Shown piece by piece: positions 53,206 through 63,595 of a stretch of 64,000 nt of DNA. The notes below the pieces were generated by a model. That model searched no databases. It had not been told where the DNA came from and worked only from the letters and a program-made list of their open reading frames with translations. Source of the DNA: Rhizophlyctis rosea (taxonomy: Eukaryota; Chytridiomycota; Chytridiomycetes; Rhizophlyctidales; Rhizophlyctidaceae). Numbering within the stretch: the stretch's first letter is position 1; every line of letters begins with the position of its first letter. The translations under genes and the position numbers were made by a program. Location of the stretch: assembly GCA_027596075.1 (NCBI GenBank), contig JADGJC010000023.1, positions 124,001-188,000 of the forward strand, read 5' to 3'.

Positions 53206-53475
53206 GCGAAGAACGAGGTGGAGGGTGGAGTCCTTCTGGATGTTGTAGTCGGGGAGGATACGTCCGGTCGAGTTGCTTGCCGGCGAATATGAGACGTCGC
53301 TGGGCAGGAACTTCCCAAGAATCAGGCTAAGAATCAAACAAGGATGAGTGCAAAGTTTCGAAATGATGAAAGGCACGGCAAAAACACTGGCGTTGATACA
53401 AACCTTGCTGGTGCTCGAGATGGGTCTTCACGGCGTCGAAAGTATGGTCGTGCCGGAGATTTGCTTTCGTTGTTG
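53206..53475 (-). pseudogene. Ubiquitin-like pseudogene A
   Basis: Exon 2 (about 53312-53206) reads [15 protein letters not shown], then after a small frameshift GRILPDYNIQKDSTLHLVLR, clearly ubiquitin (canonical [21 protein letters not shown]...). Exon 1 (about 53470-53401) keeps DAVKTHLEHQQG before a GTTTGT donor but has lost most of the first 25 residues and the start. No LRGG follows; the sequence runs on as SWRHVK. The intron is retained, so it is not a processed copy. Non-functional as ubiquitin. Confidence 0.8.
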
Positions 53476-54032
53476 ATTATTGCATGTGGAAGGTTGGAGG
53501 GGAAGGATTGTTGTCGTCACTTGTTGACATACAACCAAAACGTGAGCCGTACTCCGTCTTGTTTATGAGGCCTGGAAAGAGCAACGTCAGTATTGCCATT
53601 TGGCTGCCGGATGAGACCACATCACCGTACCATGCTATACGACTGAGAATGGTGCCTGCTCTTGCTGCCGTAGTTCGATTCGCGGTGCGCAAGAAGGGTT
53701 CGCGAGGGTGGCACGTATACGGGATTTTGGGCGGCGAAACGGGAAATTCGACCCGTTCAACCATGTGATTGCCGAAACGAAGTCCGCGTGATGTTGTTTG
53801 CGATCTTGAACGGTGCACCGCGCTGCAGTGTATACAGTCCTCAAAGCGCAGCGACAACGAAAGAGTTTTGGCCTTTGGCTGCAAACGTTGCGTAAGTCCC
53901 GCCGCATATCTGTCGACTTTTGGTAAAAAGGGATGACATACCTCCAAAACCCAAACCCTACACGTACCAACCCTCCAACTAATCTATACATGTACATCCC
54001 CACAGACTGGGGGCCTTGATCGCGAAATCGAC

Positions 54033-54490
54033 TTGAAACAACCCCTTCACAAGGTGGAGAAGCGATTACTTCCTTTCATTCATCCCGAAGATCACCAAAA
54101 ATGGCTACGCCCCCAAGAAGGGGGTCCCTTTATGTGGACGCCTAAAGTGGAGAACGCGCACTGCGCTGATACATCCCTGCACAGACCAAGATTGGTCACC
54201 GCCTTCAAAAAGAAGGTCGCATTGCTGGCCACGGGGTTGTTCTTGGTCTTGAATCGAATCGTTGACAGACGCGTACGCAACCCTTTCACAAGGTGGAGAA
54301 GCGATTACTTCCTTTCATTCATCCCGAAGATCACCAAAAATGGCTACGCCCCCAAGAAGGGGGTCCCTTTATGTGGACGCCTGAGGTGGAGAACGCGGGA
54401 ATCCGCTGATACATCCCTGCACAGACCAACGTTGGTCACCGCCTTCAAAAAGAAGGTCGCATTCTAGGCCACAGGGTTGCTCTTGGTTGT
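54033..54490. repeat. Tandem direct repeat, two units of about 238 bp
   Basis: The first unit begins near 54039 and the second near 54277, both with cttcacaaggtggagaagcg or a one-base variant. Both continue through the same 200 bases (gatcaccaaaaatggctac, ccaagaagggggtcccttt, ttcaaaaagaaggtcgcat). They are nearly identical, with a few differences, so this tandem copying is recent. The region also occurs once in copy B of the segmental duplication in diverged form. It lacks a convincing open frame. Confidence 0.8.
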
Positions 54491-54589
54491 CTGTCGTCTT
54501 GTGTTCACCGGGAGCCGCGCGGTCAGGTGCGAACTCGCCAGGAATTCTTGGCCTTGAACTTGTATGGGATCTGACGGTGCCCATGTGTT

Positions 54590-55010
54590 ATCTGGGCACG
54601 AGCTGCGTTGATATGCGCACGAGAGCATCTTTTGGAGATCCAAAAGAAGGAATCACCCGAAACATACTCGACATTATCAACGAAAGTGCGATCAGCGGTG
54701 AGAAGCGACAATGTGTACGTGGCGATCGAAATCTAGGCACGAGCTACGATGGTGTGAGCATGAAAGCGACTTTTGCATATGCGATGGACGAGGCGCCCAA
54801 TACTTACTGGACGTTCTCAGGAATTGAAAACGGTCAACGGTAAGAAGCGGCATGACTATGTAGCGGTCTGAAGCTAGGTGCGAGGTATATTAATATGTGT
54901 AAGGAAGGAGCTTTTGGATATCCAAGGGAGGGCCCCATCCCAAACTTACTCAGAAGAAACCGCACCAATTAAAAGTGAGAACCGTAGTGGAAACGACATT
55001 CGCCGGTACA
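54590..55010. repeat. Three degenerate tandem units of about 140 bp
   Basis: Units beginning gggcacgagctgcgttgat (54593), aggcacgagctacgatggt (54733) and aggtgcgaggtatattaat (54873) share a following cttttg or ttttgg word and an aagaag or gtgagaa-type word later. The 140-bp period is clear, but identity is low. No gene seen from here to 55653. Confidence 0.5.
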
Positions 55011-55653
55011 GACTAGAAGCGTGCTGAGCGGCGCAAATATTGGTCAGTTTCCTACATCTGTGGAGCAAAGCAGGTGACCAGGCTCACCTACCGAACAACG
55101 GTAGCAAATACATATAAGAATATGCAGAGCGCCAACCACCGTTTAGAGCGGGTGTCCGACTTTTTTTGTGCCGAGTGGGTAACGGATACAACAGTGGAGT
55201 TGAATCTTCGTATGTATGCTGTCACTGGGTGGTTTAAAGACTTCTCCGGCGTATCGTAACGGTTTCCGGAGAGGATGTATGGGAATAGAGGCGGAGACTG
55301 AAGGTGAGAGAGGAAAGGAGGGCTGGAGGGAGAATTAGGTGTGTCGTAATGGGCATTGTGGTGGACACCACCCATGCAAATCAGATCCTCATCAGTGATC
55401 AAATCGAGATGATTTACGCGTGGGTTCACGATAACAACTTCTCATTAACCAGACCAAAAACACAACTGAAGGTCTGAGGTTCGCTCCCATTGCAATGGTA
55501 TACACATGAACTTCTTCTTCAAAGCTAACAAACTGTATGTTACAAAAAAGGATCACTTATGTGATCGCCACGACTTTGCCAAAGGAACTTCGCATACACC
55601 ATCCCTCCCCTGCCCTCTCCAAACCATCCGCAAAGTAACCCTTTGAACACATC

Positions 55654-56907
55654 CTAACAACTAACTGCTCCCATCGCCGTGCGCGTTGCCAGACTCTGTG
55701 CTCCTGTTTCCCTTGCCCTTCCCAAAGCCTGCATCATTTGATCAATCTCCGCATACCGATCCTCCACGTCACGGGTTTTAGCTCGCCAAGCATCATAATG
55801 GACCTGCCGATCATCCTCTGCCTGTTGCAGGTTCTCCTTCAGCTGTTGGATGGTACGCTGAGAGGTGCCGTTCATGATTTGTACTCGGGAGTTCTGCTGA
55901 GCCGTTCTCCTCTCCTTCTCGATGGCACTCATGAGCTCTGTCTCCATTGAGGTGAGTTGGTCACGGAGTTGGTCGATTTGGCATTGCAGGGATGACGTTT
56001 GCTTCTCCAGCTTTGAATTCCGCTTCAGTAATGTTTCTTTCTCCGGTATCCACTGCGTTCTCTCCAGACGAGATAGCCGCACCTCGTTTTCCATCCGTCT
56101 TAACTTCCCCTCCAATTCTCTGCTTTGCTTCCTTTCCGATGCCATTGCTGCATGGAAACCTGCATTTGTGGCTTCGAGGTTTGCTATCCGTCTCTGGGTG
56201 TCATCACTCCGGATCCTCTCAAGTTCCTGTAGCAAATGGCGCTCCCTCGTCACCAAATGCTCCACCCGCTGCTCCAAACGGATCTTCGATTTCATGACAT
56301 TATCCACCTGAACCAACAAAAGCTGCAGCTGAGTCTTGACAGCATCAGTCGAATTGTCGTCTGCCCCGCTGCCGGTTCCCGCACCATTCCCTCCACTGTG
56401 GTCCGCCCCGCTTCCCGTTCCCGCACCATTCCCACCATTGTGGTCCGCCCCGCTTCCCGTTGTCGCACCATTCACACCAAAAGCTTGCTCGTCGTCCAAC
56501 ACTGCCGCAAGGTCCCGAGCAAAGCGTTTCAGGTAGCTTGCGTCCCTGGAGCTTTCCGAGCTCTGCGTACTGCTCCCACTAGCCGTAACATTCCCACTTT
56601 CCGTCCCGATCCCGCTTCCGCTCGCCATTGTTGCCGTCGCATTTCCCGCCCCACCGGAACTCGCACGCCCTCCCCGCGAGTTTGCCGTAAGTGCCAAGTA
56701 CTCTCCAACATTCTTATTGATCGCATGCCACCGTTTGTCGAAAGCGACCGGGTCTTTTGTGGGAATATGGGAGTAGTACGGGTGCTGCGGGTCCGTCAAG
56801 ATGTCAAATGGCGTTTGTGCTTGCTGGCGGACTTCGTCCCGGTAGAAGTAATTCGCCAACGTCAGAAAGACGTCTTGTTTGATTGAGAAGCGGGTGCCGC
56901 CTGTCAT
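55654..56907 (-). CDS. Coiled-coil protein of unknown function
   Basis: A single-exon frame of 417 residues. The first 70 residues (FSIKQDVFLTLANYFYRDEV) form a possible small helical domain. A Ser/Gly/Thr-rich region follows, including about 2.5 copies of a 14-residue repeat (GSGADHNGGNGAGT) made by a 42-bp DNA repeat at 56375-56470. From about 190 to 400 there is a long coiled coil rich in Leu, Glu, Gln and Arg (ERHLLQELERIRSD, LEKQTSSLQCQIDQLRDQL). No motif names a family; cytoskeletal or scaffold proteins look like this. No intron is needed, unlike most neighbours. Confidence 0.75.
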   Translation of the reverse strand: MTGGTRFSIKQDVFLTLANYFYRDEVRQQAQTPFDILTDPQHPYYSHIPTKDPVAFDKRWHAINKNVGEYLALTANSRGGRASSGGAGNATATMASGSGIGTESGNVTASGSSTQSSESSRDASYLKRFARDLAAVLDDEQAFGVNGATTGSGADHNGGNGAGTGSGADHSGGNGAGTGSGADDNSTDAVKTQLQLLLVQVDNVMKSKIRLEQRVEHLVTRERHLLQELERIRSDDTQRRIANLEATNAGFHAAMASERKQSRELEGKLRRMENEVRLSRLERTQWIPEKETLLKRNSKLEKQTSSLQCQIDQLRDQLTSMETELMSAIEKERRTAQQNSRVQIMNGTSQRTIQQLKENLQQAEDDRQVHYDAWRAKTRDVEDRYAEIDQMMQALGRARETGAQSLATRTAMGAVSC

Positions 56908-58027
56908 CGTTTCGTTTTGATGAATGTGAAGAGGTGTGCGGTTCTTGAAGGAATTGTGTGCTGAGGGTTTGCAGTTGTGAATGTGTATGTGGTATATGCT
57001 CTGCAGATACTACAGGACGGGTAAGTAAAGGGTCGAAAACACCACTGCCAACACACATACATAGTACTATTCAGCAGCCAACTATTAGCTCTGTCAGTGC
57101 TTGACGGACGCGGGGTCAACTGCACAGTGCAAACTAAACAGGAGTACCGTAGTTTGAATGAGGAAGTCCGACTGCCCACTGCCCACTGGGAGTGTTGAAA
57201 GTGAGGGGGATGGCAACTTGGCAATTGGACCTGCACAGCCTGAATCGGACCATGTGCATGACATGTGCCGATTGTGGCTTGCGTCATGCATGGGCAGCAT
57301 GGCACGGTGAGGTCATGGTCATCCGGCCCAATCACTCAGTGGATAAGTGGCTGTGCCACGTGGAAGAAACTGCTCTGGCTGGGGGCCCCCTGGTCAGCTT
57401 TTTCTCCGAGCATCTCTGCATATGCTGGGCGAGTGTGTTCAGGTGTTCTGCACTCGCCTCCATATGTAGGTAACAAGAGCTATACATACATACATATGGT
57501 CAAAGACGTATTGTGCCTTTCGATTATCTCGCGCTGCTGCTTTTGGGGTCTCCAAAAAGGAAATACGAACATCGACCGGTATGCTAATCACGTCGCGCAC
57601 AGACAAATGTTCTACATCTCTGACTTTTTCGTGCGGTCAACAACCAGGCATTTACGTTCACACATCGAAGCCGCTGCCCCCGCCGCGTAGTACAACAATC
57701 TAACAGACGAATCATAACCCGCGATTCCAACAAATGCGCCAACTACTCCGCTGCTGGAGGACGGTAATAAAGTCCTCCAATGCAGACGATCTTTCCGGCT
57801 AGGAAGCAAATCTGGGTGGGCAACTGTCGGCGGCTTTGGCAAAGTCATGTCGGAGGTTCATCGAGAAGTTGCTGCTGCACAAGCAAGTCCGCATCATCTT
57901 TCAGCAAACGAACTTTGGTCTAATCCGCGAACGGTCAAAACACGCAAGCATTGATCGTTTTGTTATTCCTGCACTGCGTTTTGTACAGTGTTTTCTCAAC
58001 GCCTGACGTCCCTTGACATCGCAATTC
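56908..58027. other. Intergenic region
   Basis: No supported gene. It contains the upstream flank of the coiled-coil gene. Short open frames on both strands show no recognisable content. Confidence 0.5.
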
Positions 58028-58958
58028 CATCGTCAGTGGCATTCACCGCTCCATCCCCATCATCAAACTTGGCGGTGCCCTGAAGGTCTTGCTCAAAGCC
58101 TCGAAACATCGACAAAGTCCCTTTCAACATCTTTATCGGTCCATCGAGGTGTTGCACCAATTTGCATCTTTGAAACAACGAAGAGTGCGATTTATCACAA
58201 TCCTCCAGCTTCTAAAACCAGCAACAGGTCCACTAGTAAGTTTTTCGCTTCAGTCCCGTTGCCATATTGAGATCCGGTATCTTAACTCGTCTTTCCAGCT
58301 CCCTGTAACGACAGGCTGAATATGAATTCGCGGGAAGCAGATTTCGTTGGTAGCCCAGTAGTAGGAAATTTGATTTCTGTTCACACACAAATTTCCTACT
58401 ATCGGGTGCAAAGTCTTCAGGGAATTTGCTTGTCTTTGTGAGTATCACTGGTGCGCGACTCATCTTTTGGGTTAGACTGATACCACCGCATTCATCATTG
58501 AATCCATTTGGCCGCATCATTGGTATGCTGCCGGTTCTCGTCTCCTTCCGCTTCGACGCTTCATCCAAGAGGCCCTCAGGCGCTCCAAAACCTCCTTCTC
58601 CACGTCGCAATTGACATTGCTTAATTTGGTTCAATTGCGAAGGTGTTCGGTGATCTGTCCACCTCCTCCGTGCAACAGTCATCATCGTCCCCACATCCTT
58701 CCTTCTGCGATCGTCGCATGTTTCTCGCAGCGCTGTTCGCCGCCGCCAAATACCCCTAGGACCGCAATTACTCCAACGACGCCTGGGCGAAAATTTCGGG
58801 CCTCCCATTGAAAGAGGTGAATTCAAATGAAAGGGAAATTCTGAATGGGGTGAAGTACGAGTTGTGCATCAACAACCCCACTTTTGTCAGTTGGAGTACG
58901 GTATTGTTTCGTAAAGCGTGCGGGGGTCTGGGTGGTAGTGAAACTCGGTTGGGATAGG
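58028..58958 (+). pseudogene. PHO80/PCL-type cyclin, interrupted by TAG
   Basis: The stretch 58700-58930 reads SFCDRRMFLAALFAAAKYP, stop (TAG), DRNYSNDAWAKISGLPLKEV and NSNEREILNGVKYEL. This is the core of the cyclin box in fungal Pho85-type cyclins, where relatives have KYLQDRNYSNKAWSKIS; the stop stands exactly where Gln (CAG) is expected, so one C-to-T change explains it. An open segment at 58030-58243 (IIKLGGALKVLLKASKHR) ending at a GTAAGT donor may be an earlier exon with the first cyclin helix; that link is weak. The frame ends at 58958. Pho85 cyclins activate a CDK in phosphate and cell-cycle control; this copy should be inactive. Confidence 0.65.
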
Positions 58959-59465
58959 GGACGGAGAGGGCTGGCTGCGGGGGGGAAGTGAGCAATTCGT
59001 ATACCGGGGAATCTCGGCTCGGATCAGAGTAAGGGCGCACCGGACTGAAATCGGATTGGTACGAACATTTGGCAATTGTGCCCGTCGCCATCCGTCCGCA
59101 GGACCTTACTCTCAGGTATGCCAAGGAAACTAAGGAAAGAGGGCATTGCTGGCAATCCAATTGAAAAAGACTAGAGTTGGGGTTAGCGTCAGGCAAGAGG
59201 CATAATTTCGGGAAACCTCCACATCAGATTCTGCGTGGAAGTTGACGACGGATGGTGCGTCTTCGATTCCTGCTCATCTGTGGCCCTGTCGTCGGCAGAA
59301 GGTGGCCAGACCAGCATTACCATGAACATCCCCAGCAAATTTCAAAATCAAGAATCCAAGCGGGGGCAGCAAGTCTGCCACGCAATGTATTCAATACATT
59401 ACACGATCCACGCTTCTTCACAATACCCCGTAACTACAAACTTTTCGAAACAAGTACCGCCCAAG

Positions 59466-60665
59466 CTAATCCTCTCCCTGCTCCTCCGTATCCTCTTCTA
59501 ACCACGCCCAATCTTTAATCTCCGAAAACACGTTCCAAACACCCCTCAACGAAACCAACTTGTGCGTCTCCCTCCTCACTCGCGCCAATTCATACTCGTC
59601 TTTCGAGTTCCCAAGCACGAAGCTGACGCTCTCGAGACTTGAACATGACCTGATTTCTTGGATGAGTTCGTCCGCATCGTAGTACAGCAGTGGAATGTCG
59701 ACGCGGGTCAGGGACGTGCATTGCGTGAGGATGCTCTTGAGGGTTGCGAGTGTTGGGAAGTCGTCTGTTTTGTTGGCGTCGAAGGTCCATGGCCTGAGGC
59801 GGATGATTTTGAGGTTCGGGATGTAAGGGAGGAGGGTGGGAATAGTGTCACTGATATGGTTTGCGAAGGAGCGAATGTCGAGGGAATGGAGAGTGTTTCT
59901 GGTTGCGAGGGGAAGCGACGATATGGATTCGGCCCAGCAGTCGCCGACCCATTGTATTGAGAGGTTTGGCAGCAATATGTGGTGCATTGGGTAGAGGTCT
60001 GTTGCTATGCGTCTGCCGTGATCGATGGTCAGTGTGACCAGGTTCGGCGTCGCGGTTGTAAGGTCATCGAGTACAAAGACGGAGGAGATGGAGATTGAGA
60101 CGAGCAGGTCCAACGTTTTGTTGAACCTTAGGTGATGGTGCTGCGCATTGTTGCTTTCTGTTTTAAGCACCAGTTGCTTGATCGGCGCGCCAGCAAGGCT
60201 GTTGACGATCTGTTGCAAGAATTGCCAGGAATTTGGATCTTCTACACCGCGAGTGTGCAACGTGAAGCTTTCAAACCCAAGCGGTCGCTCAAGGTTGGAA
60301 AAGTCTGCTGCGATGGTAGGGAGGAGGTCGCCGGGGTCGTCCAAGGCCAGTATACGCAGAGTTGACAAATCGATCAACGTCAGCACCAGGTGCAAGGTTG
60401 AGGGGGTGATGCCGATCATTAGAAACAAACTTCGGAGGTAGAGGACGCGCATGGGATCACTTAGACCGCGACAGAGAGTTACCTCTGTCTGGAATCTGGA
60501 AAGAGTGTCGCCGGGGTGAACAAGGAAGGAAGCGATTCGAAAGCCTTTGTCGACTTGCGCTAGTCGGTTGTGGTGGTCGTCGTAACGGTCCAATCGGCGC
60601 ACGTACTGGGCCACCCGAACCAATGTTTCGAGCGGTAAGTGCTGGATAGTAGTTTGATAGGACAT
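59466..60665 (-). CDS. F-box / leucine-rich-repeat-like protein
   Basis: A single exon of 399 residues. The N terminus is a degenerate F-box (HLPLETLVRVAQYVRRLDR, LAQVDKGFRIASF). The rest has loosely spaced Leu-rich segments of the type STLRILALDD, NLVTLTIDHG, TLHSLDIRSF, NLKIIRLRPW, SLTRVDIPLL and SLESVSFVLG, spaced like an LRR solenoid. It ends in an acidic tail. A role as an SCF substrate adaptor is inferred from this architecture. The sequence is intact with good codon structure. Confidence 0.78.
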   Translation of the reverse strand: MSYQTTIQHLPLETLVRVAQYVRRLDRYDDHHNRLAQVDKGFRIASFLVHPGDTLSRFQTEVTLCRGLSDPMRVLYLRSLFLMIGITPSTLHLVLTLIDLSTLRILALDDPGDLLPTIAADFSNLERPLGFESFTLHTRGVEDPNSWQFLQQIVNSLAGAPIKQLVLKTESNNAQHHHLRFNKTLDLLVSISISSVFVLDDLTTATPNLVTLTIDHGRRIATDLYPMHHILLPNLSIQWVGDCWAESISSLPLATRNTLHSLDIRSFANHISDTIPTLLPYIPNLKIIRLRPWTFDANKTDDFPTLATLKSILTQCTSLTRVDIPLLYYDADELIQEIRSCSSLESVSFVLGNSKDEYELARVRRETHKLVSLRGVWNVFSEIKDWAWLEEDTEEQGED

Positions 60666-61229
60666 TGCGACTAAGGGGCTTGGCGAGTTCGTTGGTGGGT
60701 GTCGTCTGGTGGGTGAACTTTGTCGCTGTGATGCGGAAGTGGAGGAGGGGAAAGTGGACCCTGCTACACGCGCAAGACAAATGGCTCACATATTGAAGCA
60801 AGGCTGGAGCCTGGTGCAGTGGCTGAGTGGCTCATCAAGCTGTGAGTTGGGCCCCAACAAGCGGCCCAAAGCCACTCACAAGCCCAAGGGTGCACGCCCA
60901 AGAACGCGAAGGTGCAGGCCAGGTTGACGCCAGGGTCCATGTCGAGATGACAAGTTGAAAGAAGATCTGCGTCAAACCTTGACAGCAACGCATTCCTGAA
61001 TTAGACCCAAAACCAATGACCACGAACTACCATGGGGCTTCTGAAGACGCAAAAATCTTGAAGAAGACACTTGCGGAGCGGAAATTCACCTTCTCCGCGT
61101 TTACTAAGAGAACCGCAGCTTTCCGACACGCCCCCCACCTTCAATTAACATCATGCGCACTCATTGCATCTTGCCCCACCTTACATACATACGAAACAAT
61201 ACAACACATTGCAACCACAACCAAACAAA
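60666..61229. other. Intergenic region
   Basis: Upstream flank of the F-box gene and left edge of duplication copy B. No gene seen. Confidence 0.5.
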
Positions 61230-61308
61230 TGACTCCGAAAGGGATTCGAACCCTTCCGACATCAGTGATCAACAAACACCGATGCGGTTCCCCAACGGAA
61301 CCGGAGCC
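61230..61308 (-). other. tRNA-like sequence (copy B)
   Basis: Same fold as 52724-52803: GGCTCCG/CGGAGTC ends, B box GGTTCGAATC, an 8-bp middle stem CATCGGTG/CACTGATG, and a 6-bp D hairpin GGTTCC/GGAACC. Compared with copy A, two stem positions differ yet pairing is kept, and the D hairpin is perfect here. In the plus direction it gives a spurious open frame. Confidence 0.5.
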
Positions 61309-61597
61309 AGAAACGGGGACGGGGTTTCAAGCCAAGGTATGGGGAAGGGTTACCTTCATCCTTTCACACTCAATGACACTCATGATGCATGGCATAACGG
61401 CCTTGCAATCACGTTCTAGCTTCCATGTAAACAAATGATCATGATGGTTGTGTACCAAAGGTGGTGTTGAGAGGCGGCGAGGCCGAACGTTGGTATTTCC
61501 GAAAGGTGAGAGGTGAGGTGTGGACGACACGAATGTTCATGTCTGTAATGGTGCGAGCTCCTGCTTCTCGAATAGAAAGTGCTATGCTACAGTCGTA

Positions 61598-61883
61598 CGC
61601 TTCGGAAGGATGGCGGTGGTGTGGGTTGGAAGTTGGTGGATGTAGACAGAGAGGAAGCATCCTTCTTCGAATTGCTTGCCGGTGACAATGAGACATCTGA
61701 ATAGAAGACAACTTAAGAATCAAATGAGGATGAGTGCCAGGTTTCGAATGTAATGAGTACATGGCGCGGCGATGATACAAACCTTGCTGGTACTCGAGGT
61801 TGGTTCGACGTCGTGATGTTGTCGGAGGACTCGACCTCCAAAGTGATGGTCTTGCCGGTGAGGGTCTTCACGAAGATTTGCAT
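61598..61883 (-). pseudogene. Ubiquitin-like pseudogene B
   Basis: Exon 1 (61883-61793) begins with perfect ubiquitin: MQIFVKTLTGKTITLEVESS, then DNI. A small indel then scrambles the part matching DAVKTHLEHQQG in copy A, just before the GTTTGT donor. Exon 2 (from about 61697) keeps RCLIVTGKQFEEG but degrades afterwards and lacks LRGG. An in-frame ATG upstream of 61883 exists, but the ubiquitin start is the likely original one. The intron position matches copy A. Confidence 0.8.
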
Positions 61884-62838
61884 TGCTGATTGTTGTGGGT
61901 AGTATGTCGGAAGGGAAGGATTGACGGGCGGTTGTTGGTGAAAGGATGGTACAACCAAAATGTAAGCTGTGCACCGTCTTGTTTATCATGCCTGCAATAG
62001 CAACATCAGCATTTGTTATTTCGCTGCCGGATGATACCATATCACCATACCATATGTGCTGCGAAGGGCTGGCAGAGTTCGAATCCAATGTTGCGTCGAT
62101 GCCGAGTGTGGGGGAGGTTGAGCGGATTCCTCCCGTTCGACCAGATGATTGCTTGTCGGCGGCAGTAGGAAACCGCCGAATGGTGAGACGTACGTGATCG
62201 TCTCCGCGGCTATGTCTCGCGCGAAAGGTTGTCGTGCGTGCAAACCCAAAATTGCGGGGAGAAGAAAGGTTTTGGCTGGTGCTAAGAATCAAAATTGCGT
62301 AAGTCATGCATATCAATCGTTATCGACTTGTTGAAACGATGAATGGCATACCTCCAAAACCCGAACCCTGAAAGTCCCAAACCCTCCAACTAATCTATAC
62401 AAAAATACTTCTCCAGCAAGCTGGAGGCCTTGGTCTTGATCGTCCTGTAAAAAAATCCCTACAACAAAGTGGAGGACCCGACTTCTCGCATCACTCCCAG
62501 CGACCCCCACAAGAGGGTTTTTGTCGCCTTGATGTTGGACGCCTAGGGGGAGGGACCCGACTTCTCGCATCATCTCCCTGCGTAGACCATAAATGGTCGA
62601 GTCCATCAAAAAGAGGACGCATTCTGGCCAAGGGGTTGCTCTTGATGTCCTACATCCACCTGGAGCCGCGCAGTCATTTGCGAACTCGCAGGAAGGAGTC
62701 TTGGTCTTGTTTGGTTGCGGACGGTGTCCAAGCGGGGCTAGGTATCAATCAGGTCAATATGTAAACGGAAGTATTGTTTGAAAACCGCTCCATATGTACT
62801 CAATATTCCGCCAATAATAAGAACTAACTTGGTTCGAG

Positions 62839-62865
62839 CGGACGGTGCGGACGGTGCGGACGGTG
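62839..62865. repeat. Short tandem repeat, three units of cggacggtg
   Basis: Three 9-bp units (a related gcggacggtg word also occurs at about 62,716). No gene in 62711-62968. Confidence 0.75.
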
Positions 62866-62968
62866 TCCACGTATGGCAGATGATCTACTTATGAAACCCG
62901 TTAGTATATGCACGAATGTATCTTTGAGTATTCTCCAGGTCACAACCATTCCGAACTTACTAGACAGT

Positions 62969-63326
62969 CTACCAAGAGAGAGAACAAAGCCAGACTATGG
63001 TTATAGGGCTCCTGACCCTCCTCTCAAGCTTCCCGTACGAGCCTTTCTTCCTGTAGAACCTCTCGCCGGTTTCTTCCTTGGCTTCTTCGCGCTCGCGGGA
63101 GATGGCGAGGACGTTGATGGGTTTGACGTGGATTTCGACGGCGTCTTTGGAAAGGCCGGGGAGGTCGACTTCGACGGTGTAGGAGTCTTCGGTGGAGGAC
63201 ACGTCGACGCGGGGGCACGCATGAGGGCTTGCCAGGTTGTGGGTGGGCGGAAGTCGGTGGTGGTGAGTTGTTGTTGGATGTGGGTTTATTGAGAGGCCAA
63301 AGCTGTGCGAATTTGGCGGGCTTCAT
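62969..63326 (-). pseudogene. Small heat-shock protein (Hsp20/alpha-crystallin), broken
   Basis: The start MKPAKFAQLWPLNKP at 63326 fits the short N-terminal arm of Hsp20 proteins. The homology then changes frame to DFRPPTTWQALMRAP and again to RVDVSSTEDSYTVEVDLPG, LSKDAVEIHVKP, LAISREREEAKEE, GERFYRKKGSYGKLERRV. The second shift would be repaired by one extra C in a run of five. The frame ends as RSPITIVWL and stop, before the last strands and the C-terminal IxI motif, so the crystallin domain is truncated. Hsp20 proteins are ATP-independent chaperones; this copy should not work unless base calls are wrong and an intron was missed. Confidence 0.78.
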
Positions 63327-63581
63327 TGTAGAACTCGTGCTGTGCAGTTGTACTGCCCAGTCAGTCTTATGAAGAGAAGTGGACAGTGCAAACCGGAAGC
63401 AGTGCGAAGACTTACCCAGAAAGACAAAAAAGCGCTCCCGGGTGCCCATGGGACACGACTTCCAGGAATTGGGCGAAATAGTGAATATATAGACGGCGTG
63501 AGTGTGCAGGAAGAGTGGTGAAGGTGAGATGAAGCGGTAAGCTAACAATGTAACGAAAACGGCACCGATAGTGCCCAGTGC

Positions 63582-63595
63582 GAAAGGTTCTTGAA
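63582..63595 (-). promoter_or_regulatory. Possible heat-shock element
   Basis: gaaaggttcttgaa contains a perfect TTCnnGAA and a third GAA one base out of register, about 255 bp upstream of the small heat-shock start. Heat-shock factor binds alternating nGAAn units. Suggestive only. Confidence 0.3.

Larger units (their letters stand above)
52724..54560. repeat. Segmental duplication, copy A
   Basis: Collinear with 61230-62710. Shared landmarks in the same order: tRNA-like sequence; decayed ubiquitin exons; a stretch around the word tatggtgat near 53,630 and 62,040; ctccaactaatctatac at 53973 and 62384; and a final gcgaactcgc word near 54,530 and 62,680. Copy A is longer because it contains a 238-bp tandem duplication. 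The two are well diverged, so the duplication is old. Confidence 0.7.
61230..62710. repeat. Segmental duplication, copy B
   Basis: Collinear partner of 52724-54560, with landmarks in the same order. It has one copy of the region that is tandemly doubled in A, with internal gagggacccgacttctcgcat-like words repeated at 62466 and 62546. Confidence 0.7.

Noticed and set aside
61016..61438. 140-codon plus-strand frame
   Set aside because: It reads through the tRNA-like sequence in antisense; such frames over tRNA-type DNA are common artefacts.
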